From JAEUWI01 sp942492815 (GTDB lineage Bacteria > Hydrogenedentota > Hydrogenedentia > Hydrogenedentales > JAEUWI01): DNA of 64,000 nucleotides. A program made the position numbers and the translations under genes. Numbering within the stretch: the first letter of the stretch is position 1; each line of letters opens with the position of its first letter. The stretch lies in NCBI GenBank assembly GCA_942492815.1, contig OW818658.1:124001-188000 (forward strand), in the 5' to 3' direction. Positions 8,926-16,976 of the stretch are shown here, one piece after another. Under the pieces are notes generated by a model. It worked only from the letters and a program-made list of their open reading frames with translations. It did no database searches and was not told the DNA's origin.

Positions 8926-9600
8926 TTCACAAGACAATGCCTGGTGCGGGCTGAAAGAAAGGATGTGTCACGAATGGCACATACTTGAGGCCTGTTTGCG
9001 AAAAAAAGGGGGCCATGGGTGCCACCCTCAAGCGGGGCGGCTTCGCCGCGGGAGCTACTAAGAAAACACGCCGCCTTAGGGACTGACGCACCCGCGTTTT
9101 CGGTGAAGATCTTCGTGATCCACAACGTATTAATTGTCCTGACTGCGAGCCCGTGACGTCGCGGGGTGTGGCTGTCCCGTCGCTCGCGGAGTCAACCCGG
9201 TTTACTGCGTCATATCGACCAGACGACACGTTGCCTGTTGAGTTGTCTATGGTGGCGACGAGTCCACTCCCCGCACGACGGGACAGCCACACCCGGCGAT
9301 ATCGCGGGCTCGCACTCGGGGCAATCGATGTATCATGAATAACGAAGATCTTCACCATGTTCGCGGGTGCGTCAGTCCCTACGGCGCCCGTGTTTTCTTA
9401 GTAGTAGTAGCTTCCCCCGCTGCGCTCCTCTGCTTGAGGGTGGCACCCGGCGTCGAACTCGATAATCTGCGACTTCTGCTCTTATGTAAATGCCATTCGA
9501 ATGCGTCACCACGAAGGGCATTGCACCGACACCTCATATTCCTTCGCGCCTTTGCGCCTTTGCGTGCAAAAAGGTCAGCAGTATGGCTATGTCGCAGTCA
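8926..9600. other. Intergenic stretch, no gene seen
   Basis: 675 bp between a plus-strand terminator and the 3-prime end of the minus-strand hydrolase. Most of it is the large imperfect palindrome at 9017-9448. It also holds a short tandem tract at 9541-9568 in which GCGCCTTT/GCG recurs. Open frames here are short and cross the palindrome, and none has a signal, domain or ribosome-binding site. Confidence 0.7.
9017..9448. repeat. 432-bp imperfect inverted repeat with GGGTGCCACCC tips
   Basis: The left arm starts GGGTGCCACCCTCAAGC at 9017-9033, and the right arm ends with its reverse complement at 9432-9448. Moving inward, both arms share in order CTACTAAGAAAACAC, TAGGGACTGACGCACCCGCG, GGTGAAGATCTTCGT, GCGAGCCCG and GGTGTGGCTGTCCCGTCG. 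Similarity fades near the centre, about 9232. The left arm has a small hairpin GCGGCTTCGCCGC near its tip. The arms are diverged rather than identical, so this is either two inverted copies of one dispersed unit or an old palindromic element. No coding frame is convincing. Confidence 0.7.
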
Positions 9601-10458
9601 CTAACTTTCTCGTCGTCGTGGTGAAGAATTTTGGGCTTTCGGTTTGGATAGATTTGCCGCGCAGTGGCGGTCGATCCAGGCCAGGATTTTCTGAATTACC
9701 TCCTCGCGGCCGGTGTCGTTCAGCAGTTCGTGAAATCCGCCTTCGACGTAGAAGCACTCTTTGTCGGTGCTGCCGGCGCGTTCGATGAGCAACTGGCTTC
9801 CCGATGGCGGGGCGATGGGATCCGCAGTGCCGTGGAAGGCGAGCAGGGGCACCGTAATTTTCGGCAGCAATTCGGGCAGGGCCTGGATGGCGTGCGCGAG
9901 CTCGGCGCCGGTCCGGGCGCGGATGGGTCCGTGGTAGACGAGGGGATCGGTGTCGTAGGCGTGGACGACTTCGGGATCTCTGGCGATGCCCTTGCTGTCG
10001 AGTCGGTCCACCGGGAGGAACGGTGCGACCCGGCTCAGGAGCCGGGACATCCGCAGCAGGAAGGGCGAGACGTGATCGGGAATGGCCATTAGTGGACTGG
10101 AAAAGATCGCGCCACAAATTCCGGTCGATTCCCCGGCCAGGTAGTGCGCGGTGAGCAGGCCGCCCATGCTGTGGCCGAGGATGAAGAGGGGCTTCCCACT
10201 AACCCGTTCCTGAGTTTGCTCAACGAAACGGCTCAGGTCGGCGACGAGTGCTGCAAAGTCTTTAACCTGTCCGCGCTTGCCGGGGCTCTGGCCGTGACCG
10301 CGAAGATCACGTGCGTGGACATGAAGGCCCGCGTTGTTTAACTCGCGGGCGAGGGCTTCATGGCGGCCGCTGTGCTCGGCGTAGCCGTGGACGATGATCA
10401 GGTGGGCCACGGGGCTCTGTTCTGGCGGCCAGGAGCGGCAGAAGTGGGGTTGGGGCAT
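9601..10458 (-). CDS. Alpha/beta hydrolase, monoacylglycerol lipase-like
   Basis: 285 residues, Hydrolase_4 (serine aminopeptidase S33) type. The nucleophile elbow is GHSMGG with Ser97. The acid is Asp213 in HGTADPIAP and the base is His243 in GGFHELLND, completing the triad. The opening IIVHGYAEHSGR and DLRGHGQSPGKRG blocks are characteristic of monoglyceride lipases and lysophospholipases (PldB-like). There is no signal peptide, so it is probably cytoplasmic and acts on acylglycerols or lysophospholipids. The last 20 residues form a basic tail. It is convergent with nothing; the head faces the plus-strand acyltransferase at 10580, another lipid gene, across a short gap. Confidence 0.88.
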   Translation of the reverse strand: MPQPHFCRSWPPEQSPVAHLIIVHGYAEHSGRHEALARELNNAGLHVHARDLRGHGQSPGKRGQVKDFAALVADLSRFVEQTQERVSGKPLFILGHSMGGLLTAHYLAGESTGICGAIFSSPLMAIPDHVSPFLLRMSRLLSRVAPFLPVDRLDSKGIARDPEVVHAYDTDPLVYHGPIRARTGAELAHAIQALPELLPKITVPLLAFHGTADPIAPPSGSQLLIERAGSTDKECFYVEGGFHELLNDTGREEVIQKILAWIDRHCAANLSKPKAQNSSPRRRES

Positions 10459-10579
10459 GTTGGGTGATTCCAGAGTATGGGTCTTATGGGTGCTGGTGCT
10501 TTTTTGCTTCGTTTGAGATTAAACAATCAAAGCAAGTACAATTCTGCGGTCCCGTCCTCCCTTTATAGGAATACTCCCG

Positions 10580-11197
10580 TTGCACGAGAATACCAATATT
10601 CGCACTTCCGTGGGGCCCGTTGCCAGCTTCATTGGCAAGGTCTGCCTGCGTCTGATGGGCTGGCGCGAGGCCAGTCCTCAGCCCGCCGTCCCCAAGTATG
10701 TCCTCACGGCCGCACCCCATACGACGAACATGGATCTCTTCTTCATGCTTTTCGGCACCCTGGCGATGAAGATACCCGCCACGTGGATGATGAAGGACAC
10801 GGCCTTCTGGTGGCCCGCTGGCGTCATCTGGCGCAAGCTCGGGGGTGTTCCGGTGAATCGCCGTGCCGCGACGAACGTGGTGCACCAGATCGTGGACGTG
10901 TTCAACAGCCGTGAAGACTTGGCGCTGCTGATTGCCCCGGAGGGCACGCGCAAGGAAGTGAAGCACTGGAAGCTGGGTTTCTACTGGATGGCGCTTCAGG
11001 CCAACGTCCCCATTGTGCCGGGTTACATCAACCACAAGACCAAGCGCATCGGCGTGGGCGAGCCCATCTATCTCACGGGCGATATCGAGCAGGACTTTCA
11101 GAAGCTAAGGGATTTTTACCGCGACGTAGTGGACATTTATCCCGACTATGACGAGCGTCAGGCGAAGCGTCCGCCGGTGAAGCGCGGGGTCGACTGA
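10580..11197 (+). CDS. PlsC-like 1-acylglycerol-3-phosphate acyltransferase
   Basis: 205 residues with the acyltransferase PF01553 layout. The catalytic H-x4-D motif is HTTNMD at about 47-52 (in APHTTNMDLFF). The later glycine-containing block is APEGTRKEV, corresponding to the phosphate-binding EGTR motif. Enzymes of this group add an acyl chain to lysophosphatidic acid or related acceptors at the inner membrane. The length is short, without extra transmembrane helices, like the small PlsC-type proteins of many environmental bacteria. The start is a TTG at 10580 with AGGA 9 bp before it. No ATG lies near the motif-bearing region. Confidence 0.85.
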   Translation: MHENTNIRTSVGPVASFIGKVCLRLMGWREASPQPAVPKYVLTAAPHTTNMDLFFMLFGTLAMKIPATWMMKDTAFWWPAGVIWRKLGGVPVNRRAATNVVHQIVDVFNSREDLALLIAPEGTRKEVKHWKLGFYWMALQANVPIVPGYINHKTKRIGVGEPIYLTGDIEQDFQKLRDFYRDVVDIYPDYDERQAKRPPVKRGVD

Positions 11198-11281
11198 GGG
11201 ACTGGGGTGCTTGTATTGGGTTTTGGGTGTCCGTATAATTGGTTATAACAACACAGCCCAAACCCCACGGAGTGCCCCGTC

Positions 11282-12709
11282 ATGATTCGCATTGCCGCCC
11301 TCAGCCTGGTCCTCAGCGCCACGGCCTTGGCCTCCCCGCCCATTGCCCTCGACAGCCGGCTCGAGCCCTTTCTGGACAACTACCTGATAGGGTCGCAGGC
11401 CAACACGGCGCTCCGGCTGCAGACCCCGCGTCCAGCGGAGACCGTGATCCAGTTCAACGACACGTGGGAGGGGCGCTATTGCGGCTATGTGACGGTCTTC
11501 AAAGATGGTGATCGCTATCGCATGTACTACCGGGGTAATCCCCTCGCGGGTAAAGATGGCTCCGACTGGGAAGTGACCTGCTACGCGGAGAGCCCCGACG
11601 GCATTCACTTCACCAAGCCGGAACTGGGCCTGCACGAATACGAGGGGTCGAAGGCGAACAACATCTTCCTGGCGAATCAGGCGCCCTTCTCCCATAATTT
11701 TGCGCCCTTCAAAGATCCGCGTCCCGGCGTGCCGGCCGAGGAGCAGTACAAGGCCATCGCGGGAACATCGGAGACGGGGCTGCACGCGTTTTACAGCGCC
11801 GACGGGATCAACTGGACGAAGCAGGACAAGGCGCTGATCACGGATGGCGCATTTGATTCGCAGAATGTGGCCTTCTGGTCGGAGAGCGAGGGGCAATACG
11901 TGTGTTACTTCCGCACGTGGCATCAGGGCGGCTTCAAGGGCTTCCGCAGCATCAGCCGCGCCACCTCGCCGGATTTCGTGTCCTGGAGTGCTCCGCAGGC
12001 GATGGACTTTGGCGACACGCCCCGGGAGCATTTGTACACCAATCAGACTTTTCCCTATTTTCGCGCGCCTCACATTTATCTGAGCATCGCGGCGCGTTTC
12101 ATGCCCGAGCGGCGCGTGGCCAGCGAAGCGGAAGCGGCGGCCTTTGGCGTGGAAAGCACCTATTCGGGCGACTGTTCCGACAGCGTGCTGATGACGAGCC
12201 GTGGCGGCAACCGCTACGACCGGACCTTTATGGACGGGTTCCTGAAGCCGGGGATTGGTTTGGAGAACTGGACCTCGCGCACGAATTATCCGGCCTGGGG
12301 CATCGTGCCGACGAGTGACCGGGAAATCTCCCTGTATGTCCAAACCAACTATGGGCAGCCGACGGCGGGCCTCCAGCGCTATGCCCTGCGACCCGACGGT
12401 TTTGTTGCGGTGGAAGCGCCCTATGCGGGCGGGGAAATGACCACGAAGACGATCACCTTCACAGGCAAGTCGCTCTTCCTGAACTACGCGACTTCGGCGG
12501 CGGGCAGCATCTGGGTGGAGCTGCTGGATGGCGACGGCGTGGTGATTCCAGGCTACGAAGCGGACAAGTGCTTTGAAATTATCGGGAACCAGGTGGAGCG
12601 CGCGGTGGCGTGGAATGGCAGCACCGATATCAGCGCTCTGGCGGGCACGCCGATTCGGCTGCGCTTCGTGATGAAGGACGCGGACCTGTACGCGGTGCAG
12701 TTCAAGTAG
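11282..12709 (+). CDS. Secreted five-bladed-propeller glycosidase-like protein
   Basis: 475 residues with a signal peptide (LSLVLSATALAS, cleavage before PPIAL). The body repeats the beta-propeller blade pattern of GH32/GH43/GH68-type enzymes: GYVTVFKDGDRYRMYYRG, CYAESPDGIHFTKPELGL, FYSADGINWTKQ and SRATSPDFVSWSAP, in which an acidic residue follows a strand. It resembles the glycosyl hydrolase-like propeller proteins common next to sulfatase or lyase genes. The catalytic acids cannot be fixed by eye, so enzyme activity is inferred. The C-terminal 100 residues form a separate beta-sandwich. GGAG lies upstream of the ATG at 11282. Confidence 0.7.
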   Translation: MIRIAALSLVLSATALASPPIALDSRLEPFLDNYLIGSQANTALRLQTPRPAETVIQFNDTWEGRYCGYVTVFKDGDRYRMYYRGNPLAGKDGSDWEVTCYAESPDGIHFTKPELGLHEYEGSKANNIFLANQAPFSHNFAPFKDPRPGVPAEEQYKAIAGTSETGLHAFYSADGINWTKQDKALITDGAFDSQNVAFWSESEGQYVCYFRTWHQGGFKGFRSISRATSPDFVSWSAPQAMDFGDTPREHLYTNQTFPYFRAPHIYLSIAARFMPERRVASEAEAAAFGVESTYSGDCSDSVLMTSRGGNRYDRTFMDGFLKPGIGLENWTSRTNYPAWGIVPTSDREISLYVQTNYGQPTAGLQRYALRPDGFVAVEAPYAGGEMTTKTITFTGKSLFLNYATSAAGSIWVELLDGDGVVIPGYEADKCFEIIGNQVERAVAWNGSTDISALAGTPIRLRFVMKDADLYAVQFK

Positions 12710-13017
12710 GCGCAACGCCTCACGAAGAAACGAGTTGTTCGAGTTACTTCGCATTCAGAACGATCTGAAAGGTGCCACACGATCTCGCCGAAAGGCGAGT
12801 TCGAGTGCGCTGTGGGAAGCAGCCCACGTCGTTCGCATGATCGTCGAGCGGTCCTTCTGCAATTCGATACCCTTTTGCCACAGGTTAAAAAGGGCAGGGT
12901 TCGGCCCGCCTTGATACGGCGGGGTGGGCGAGGTTCACGGCACTCGAACTCGCCTTACGGCGAGATCGTGTGGCACGACTTGCATCGTATATTCCGCCAT
13001 GGAGAGGGACCGTCGCT
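12710..13017. other. Intergenic stretch holding a palindromic element
   Basis: 308 bp between the plus-strand propeller gene and the minus-strand lspA stop. Apart from the inverted element at 12771-12977 I see no gene, and no terminator with a T-run on either strand. Confidence 0.7.
12771..12977. repeat. Paired palindrome element, 37-bp arms, GTGCCAC tips
   Basis: The left arm at 12772-12808 and the right arm at 12940-12976 are reverse complements with one mismatch in 37. Both begin GTGCCACACGAT at the outer end and contain an internal hairpin (CTCGCC, 4-nt loop, GGCGAG). The 131-bp middle is unrelated to the arms. A doublet of inverted short palindromes is the layout of REP doublets (REPINs). 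The near-identity of the arms suggests recent formation or maintenance. Confidence 0.8.
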
Positions 13018-13563
13018 TCAGTCTTCGGTAGCGGCCTCAGGCGCTTCTTCCGCCGACGCAGCGGGCTTGAAGAATTCCGCGATGACCATGAGCACCAGTC
13101 CGCCGACAATGGCCAGATCGGCCACATTGAAGATGCCGGTGCGGGGCTCCCATCCGCGGATGCTGACCCAGGGCAGGCCCATGTTCATGAAGTCGACCAC
13201 GATGCCGCCGTAGGCGACGCGATCAATGAGGTTGCCGATGCCGCCGGACAGGATTAGTGCCAGGGCCACGGTCACCAGCTTCGCCATGTCGCGGGAGAAG
13301 AATAGAAAGCCCGAGACCACGGCCAGGATTACGGAATTGAAACCCACGAGGAGAATCTGCCGGAGCGTCTCCGACATCTGCCCGAAGAGGCCCAGAAATG
13401 CGCCGGTGTTTTCGGCGTACTGGAGGCGAAAGAAATCGCCGAGGAAGATATGGGGCGGGGAACTCATCAGCCAGGCGATAGCCATGCGTTTAGTGGCCTG
13501 ATCGAGCACCACGCTTACGGCGACAATGGTCAGGATCAGGGTAATACGGTTCTTATAGGTCAT
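13018..13563 (-). CDS. lspA: Lipoprotein signal peptidase (signal peptidase II)
   Basis: 181 residues from the ATG at 13563; a longer frame exists but adds an unconserved N-terminus. Four membrane segments are visible. The catalytic aspartates are Asp124 in GNLIDRVAYGGIVVDF and Asp149 in FNVADLAIVGG, with the conserved AENTGAF block at 50-56. It cleaves the signal of prolipoproteins at the lipobox in the inner membrane. Clients in this window include the lipoproteins at 4015, 4509 and 59676. The C-terminal tail (AASAEEAPEAATED) is acidic and variable. It is downstream of the FmdB-like gene on the same strand. Confidence 0.95.
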   Translation of the reverse strand: MTYKNRITLILTIVAVSVVLDQATKRMAIAWLMSSPPHIFLGDFFRLQYAENTGAFLGLFGQMSETLRQILLVGFNSVILAVVSGFLFFSRDMAKLVTVALALILSGGIGNLIDRVAYGGIVVDFMNMGLPWVSIRGWEPRTGIFNVADLAIVGGLVLMVIAEFFKPAASAEEAPEAATED

Positions 13564-13690
13564 GGGGATCTTCTGAAAACGCGACGGGCACGCAGGGGGT
13601 TGTAGCCGGGAGCCCACGCGGTTCGGGGCGGTCTCCAGTATAGGAAAGGGGGGTAAATCGAGTCAATTTACGGGATAGATCGTTCCCGCA

Positions 13691-13987
13691 TCAATCGCCC
13701 GGGCTCAGGTGGTCTGGTCCTTTGCCCACATGCTTCTCGTAGTGGCCCTTGCCATTCTTGACGTACTTGGTGAAGCCGAGACGCTCCAGGTTCTTGTCGC
13801 TCGTATTCTGCTTCTGGATACGCTCGTTGCCCGTGCCGGCGATGTGGGGCGTCTGGAAGACACGCACGACCTTCTCGCCCGTTTCCGGGTGTTCCGTCAG
13901 GGCGGGCTCGCTCATGCTGTGGACGTGTTCAAAGATCTCACCCTCGGTGCCGTCGTCGTGGATGATCTGGTAGGTGTACATGGGCAT
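13691..13987 (-). CDS. FmdB-family-like small protein lacking the zinc cysteines
   Basis: 98 residues. The opening MPMYTYQIIHDDGTEGEIFE and the HPETGEKVVRVFQTPHI block match the N-terminal zinc-ribbon region of FmdB-type proteins (Pfam zf-CxxC_CxxC_SSSS). The family's two CxxC pairs, however, are absent: the sequence has no cysteine at all. The C-terminal LERLGFTKYVKNGKGHYEK block is also seen in these relatives. The function is unknown; the loss of the ligands argues against zinc binding. It lies between mdh and lspA on the same strand, after a strong terminator, so it has its own promoter or is transcribed with lspA. Confidence 0.75.
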   Translation of the reverse strand: MPMYTYQIIHDDGTEGEIFEHVHSMSEPALTEHPETGEKVVRVFQTPHIAGTGNERIQKQNTSDKNLERLGFTKYVKNGKGHYEKHVGKGPDHLSPGD

Positions 13988-14043
13988 GGATTTATCTCCG
14001 TGTGAGTCTCGGCGGTCACGTTGCAGTCGCTGCTGTAGCCTTG

Positions 14044-14125
14044 CAGGGACATCAGGGACATCAGGGACAGCAGGGACGGCAGAATTGAAACACTGCTGTC
14101 CCTGTTGTCGCTGCCGTTCCTGTGA
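14044..14125. repeat. CAGGGAC tandem and inverted repeats
   Basis: Head-to-tail copies of CAGGGACAT/CAGGGACAG at 14044-14076 are followed by the inverted partner CTGCTGTCCCTG about 20 bp on. The same CAGGGACGGCAG word forms the hairpin at 16883-16945, so the two intergenic places share a repeat family. Confidence 0.65.
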
Positions 14126-14160
14126 ACAGGACCGCCAGCCTGGCGTCCATTATACGCCAT

Positions 14161-14203
14161 AAAAAACGGCCTGCAACAGTTTCGGAGAAACGGTTGCAGG
14201 CCG
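14161..14203 (-). terminator. Rho-independent terminator of mdh
   Basis: Read on the minus strand, an 11-bp perfect stem (CGGCCTGCAAC / GTTGCAGGCCG) lies 17 bp after the mdh stop, with an inner pairing of AGTTTC and GAAAC. It runs directly into six T residues (the A-run at 14161-14166). Confidence 0.92.
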
Positions 14204-14220
14204 CGTGGCTCATGCTGGTA

Positions 14221-15171
14221 TTAGAGGACGCCGGCGTTCTTGAGTTCCTGAATGCCCGTGCGGACTTCCTCTGCGGACTTGTGCAGGGAGGCGAGGTCCG
14301 CTTCGGAGATTTCCAGTTCAAGGATCTGCTCGACACCATTCTTGCCGAGGACGCAGGGCACGCCCATGTAGATGTCGTCGAGGCCGTATTGTCCGGTCAG
14401 CAGGGCGGCGCAGGGGAGGAGCTGCTTTTCGTCGCGGATGATGCTCTGGGCCATGCGTACGGCGCTCGCGGCGGGCGCGTAGTAGGCGCTGCCGGTCTTG
14501 AGCAGGGCGACAATCTCGCCGCCGCCCTTACGGGTGCGCTCGACGATGGCGTCAATGCGTTCCTGGGAGATCAGCTTCGTGATCGGGATGCCGGAAACGG
14601 TGGTGTAGTGGGGCAGGGGTACCATGTCGTCGCCATGGGAGCCGAGTACCATGGTGTCCACATTCTTCATACTGACGCCGAGCTCCATCGCCACGAAGGA
14701 GCGCATGCGGGAGCTGTCGAGGCAGCCGGCCATACCGATTACGCGTTCGGCCGGGAAGCCCAGTTTCTTGTAGGCCAGGTAGACCATGACGTCGAGGGGG
14801 TTGGTGACGATGATCACGGTGGAGTTCGGGGCGTAGGTCTTGATGCCTTCGCAGACCTGGGTGATGATGCCGCCGTTGGTGGCCAGCAAATCCTGTCGGG
14901 TCATTCCGGGCTTGCGGGGCAGGCCGGCCGTGACGATGACGACGTCGGCGCCTTCGATGGCCGCGTAGTCGTTGGACCCGGTGCACTGGCTGCTGTAGCC
15001 GCGTATCGGGCCAGCTTCGGTGAGGTCGAGGGCCTTGCCCTGGGGCACGCCTTCGGCGATATCGGTCAGCACCACGTCGCCCAGTTCGAGCTCCAGGCAG
15101 TACTGGGCGGCGGTAGCGCCCACATTACCGGCGCCGATAGATGCGATTTTGAATTTCTTTCCGACGGACAT
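14221..15171 (-). CDS. mdh: Malate dehydrogenase (LDH-like type)
   Basis: 316 residues from the ATG at 15171, which has AAGGAG 8 bp upstream. The NAD-binding motif GAGNVGA is at 13-19 and the cofactor-selecting Asp is at 37 (LTDIAEG). Substrate arginines are Arg86 (LPRKPG), which marks malate rather than lactate use, Arg92 and Arg155. The catalytic Asp152 lies in CLDSSR and the catalytic His is His179 in GSHGDDMVP. It interconverts malate and oxaloacetate in the TCA cycle in the cytoplasm. It is a single gene with its own terminator. Confidence 0.95.
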   Translation of the reverse strand: MSVGKKFKIASIGAGNVGATAAQYCLELELGDVVLTDIAEGVPQGKALDLTEAGPIRGYSSQCTGSNDYAAIEGADVVIVTAGLPRKPGMTRQDLLATNGGIITQVCEGIKTYAPNSTVIIVTNPLDVMVYLAYKKLGFPAERVIGMAGCLDSSRMRSFVAMELGVSMKNVDTMVLGSHGDDMVPLPHYTTVSGIPITKLISQERIDAIVERTRKGGGEIVALLKTGSAYYAPAASAVRMAQSIIRDEKQLLPCAALLTGQYGLDDIYMGVPCVLGKNGVEQILELEISEADLASLHKSAEEVRTGIQELKNAGVL

Positions 15172-15405
15172 GGTGGTTCTCCTTCGTGTGCGTAACACGG
15201 GTATGGGGTTACTTAACGGGGGCGCTCCCGGGTGGTGTCCGCCGCGTTGAGAGTGCGGCGTGCGTCCCCGACTTGGGCACGCCGCGCGGCGCGAAGCCGG
15301 GCGTGATTGCGCGGGGGCATTTTACTACACGGAAGTGGTGAATTGGAACTTGAGGACGGGAGCAAAGCTTGGAGACATTCAGGACGGATAGATCGGCGTC
15401 TGTCT

Positions 15406-16845
15406 CTAGAATTCAAAGTAAATAAATTCGGTCTGGCGGAAGATGCCGCCGAGGAAGAGGGTCCAGAAGAGCACCGTGTAGATGGCCCAGCGGAGTGCGA
15501 CGGGGCGCGTGCGGAGCCAGGGCTGGAGGGGGGTGCGGGATTGGGCGTACTGCACGAGTTCGCAGATGATCACGGCGAGGAGGGCGAAGAGGAGTTCGGC
15601 CGGGGGCAGTCCCAGAGTCTTGATGGAGCGTGTCCAGAATTCGGGCTCGAGGAGCACGCTCCAGCCGCGGGGGAGATTGGCGATGACAAGCCAGGCGTCC
15701 GCCAGGGAGTCGGCGCGGAAGAAGATCCATGCGAAATTCGCGATGGCAAAGGTCATGGCGATTTTGACGATACGGGGCAGGCGGGTGGTGGCAGGGACCC
15801 GACGGGCCAGGGCGTTCTCCAGGAGGAGCGTGGCGCCGTGGATCAGGCCCCAGAGGAGAAACTTCCAGTTGGCGCCGTGCCACAGGCCGCTGATGGCAAA
15901 GACGATCAGGATATTGACGGCCCAGCGGCGCGCCAGCACCCGGTTGCCGCCCAGGGGAAGGTAGACGTAGTCGCGGAACCAGGTCGAGAGGGAGATGTGC
16001 CAGCGCCGCCAGAATTCGGCGATGGATGCCGCGGCGTAGGGGCGGTTGAAGTTGGCGGATAGGCTCACGCCGAGAACCCGTGCGGCGCCTATCGCAATAT
16101 CGCTGTAGCCGGAGAAGTCGCAGTAGATCTGATAGGCGAAACAGAGCGTGGCAATGGCGAGGGCCGGGCCGCTCTGGCTGGCGGGATCGCGGTAGACGTG
16201 CTCGACGACCATGGCGAGGCGATCGGCGATGACCATTTTCTTGAAGAAGCCCCAGGCCATAAGGCGGAGGCCGTCGGTGGCGCGGGTGTAGTCGAAGTCG
16301 CGCTCCAGCGTCATTTGCGGCAGGAGATCTTTAGCGCGCTCGATCGGGCCGGCCACGAGCTGGGGAAAGAAGCAGATGTAGAGGGCGAATCGGCCGAGGT
16401 GGCGTTCGGGGGGGATGACGCCGCGATACACGTCGATGGTGTAGCTCATGGTCTGGAAGGTGTAAAAGGAAATGCCGATGGGCAGGAGGAATTCGGAGTG
16501 GGGCAGGTCGAAGGAGAAACCGAGCTGCTCTGAGAAGGCCCCGAGGGAATCGCTGAAGAAGTTGTAGTACTTGAAGAAGAAGAGGAGGCTGAGGTTGGCC
16601 CCGAGAGTTAACGAGAGCCAGATCTTCCGGGCCTGGGGCGTTGTCGATTTTCCAATCTGCAGGGCTGCCGTGTAGTCGAGCAGGGTGGAGAGCCAGAGGA
16701 GCACCACATAGCCCGGCTCCCAGGCCATGTAAAAGTAGTAGCTTGCCGCCAGCAGCCACATCCATCGCGCCGACCTCGGGATGAGGAAGTACAGCCCCAC
16801 CACAATGGGGAAGTAGACGCAGAAGTGCATGGAGTTAAAGAGCAT
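15406..16845 (-). CDS. MBOAT-family O-acyltransferase (AlgI/DltB-like)
   Basis: 479 residues, with about ten hydrophobic segments. The MBOAT core is clear: FWRRWHISLSTWFRDYVYLP in the middle, and the catalytic His323 in ISGLWHGANW. The start LLFNSMHFCVYFPIVVGLYFLIP and FFPQLVAGPIERAKDLLPQ are typical of the AlgI-type subgroup, which moves acetyl groups across the membrane onto exopolysaccharide or peptidoglycan. No AlgJ/AlgX-type partner is adjacent, so the acceptor is unknown. gmhA lies upstream on the same strand, which fits an envelope-glycan role. Confidence 0.92.
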   Translation of the reverse strand: MLFNSMHFCVYFPIVVGLYFLIPRSARWMWLLAASYYFYMAWEPGYVVLLWLSTLLDYTAALQIGKSTTPQARKIWLSLTLGANLSLLFFFKYYNFFSDSLGAFSEQLGFSFDLPHSEFLLPIGISFYTFQTMSYTIDVYRGVIPPERHLGRFALYICFFPQLVAGPIERAKDLLPQMTLERDFDYTRATDGLRLMAWGFFKKMVIADRLAMVVEHVYRDPASQSGPALAIATLCFAYQIYCDFSGYSDIAIGAARVLGVSLSANFNRPYAAASIAEFWRRWHISLSTWFRDYVYLPLGGNRVLARRWAVNILIVFAISGLWHGANWKFLLWGLIHGATLLLENALARRVPATTRLPRIVKIAMTFAIANFAWIFFRADSLADAWLVIANLPRGWSVLLEPEFWTRSIKTLGLPPAELLFALLAVIICELVQYAQSRTPLQPWLRTRPVALRWAIYTVLFWTLFLGGIFRQTEFIYFEF

Positions 16846-16882
16846 GTGATCTCGCGGGGCTTGCAGATGGTTCGATAGCGCT

Positions 16883-16945
16883 CAGGGACGGCAGAGACTG
16901 CAGGAAAATAGAAGCCTGATGTTCCTGTAGTCTCTGCCGTCCCTG
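16883..16945. repeat. 24-bp-arm hairpin of the CAGGGACGGCAG family
   Basis: The arms at 16883-16906 and 16922-16945 are reverse complements with one mismatch in 24 and a 15-nt loop. It lies between gmhA and the MBOAT gene. No T-run follows on either strand, so it is not a standard terminator, although it could stop or protect the gmhA transcript. The same word is repeated near 14044-14125. Confidence 0.75.
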
Positions 16946-16976
16946 TAGTCTAATCAAGGGGCGCCGGAAATACGAA

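Noticed and set aside
11243..12754. A 503-codon minus-strand frame opposite the secreted propeller gene
   Set aside because: Antisense shadow caused by GC-rich codon use; the plus strand has a signal peptide, propeller repeats and a ribosome-binding site.
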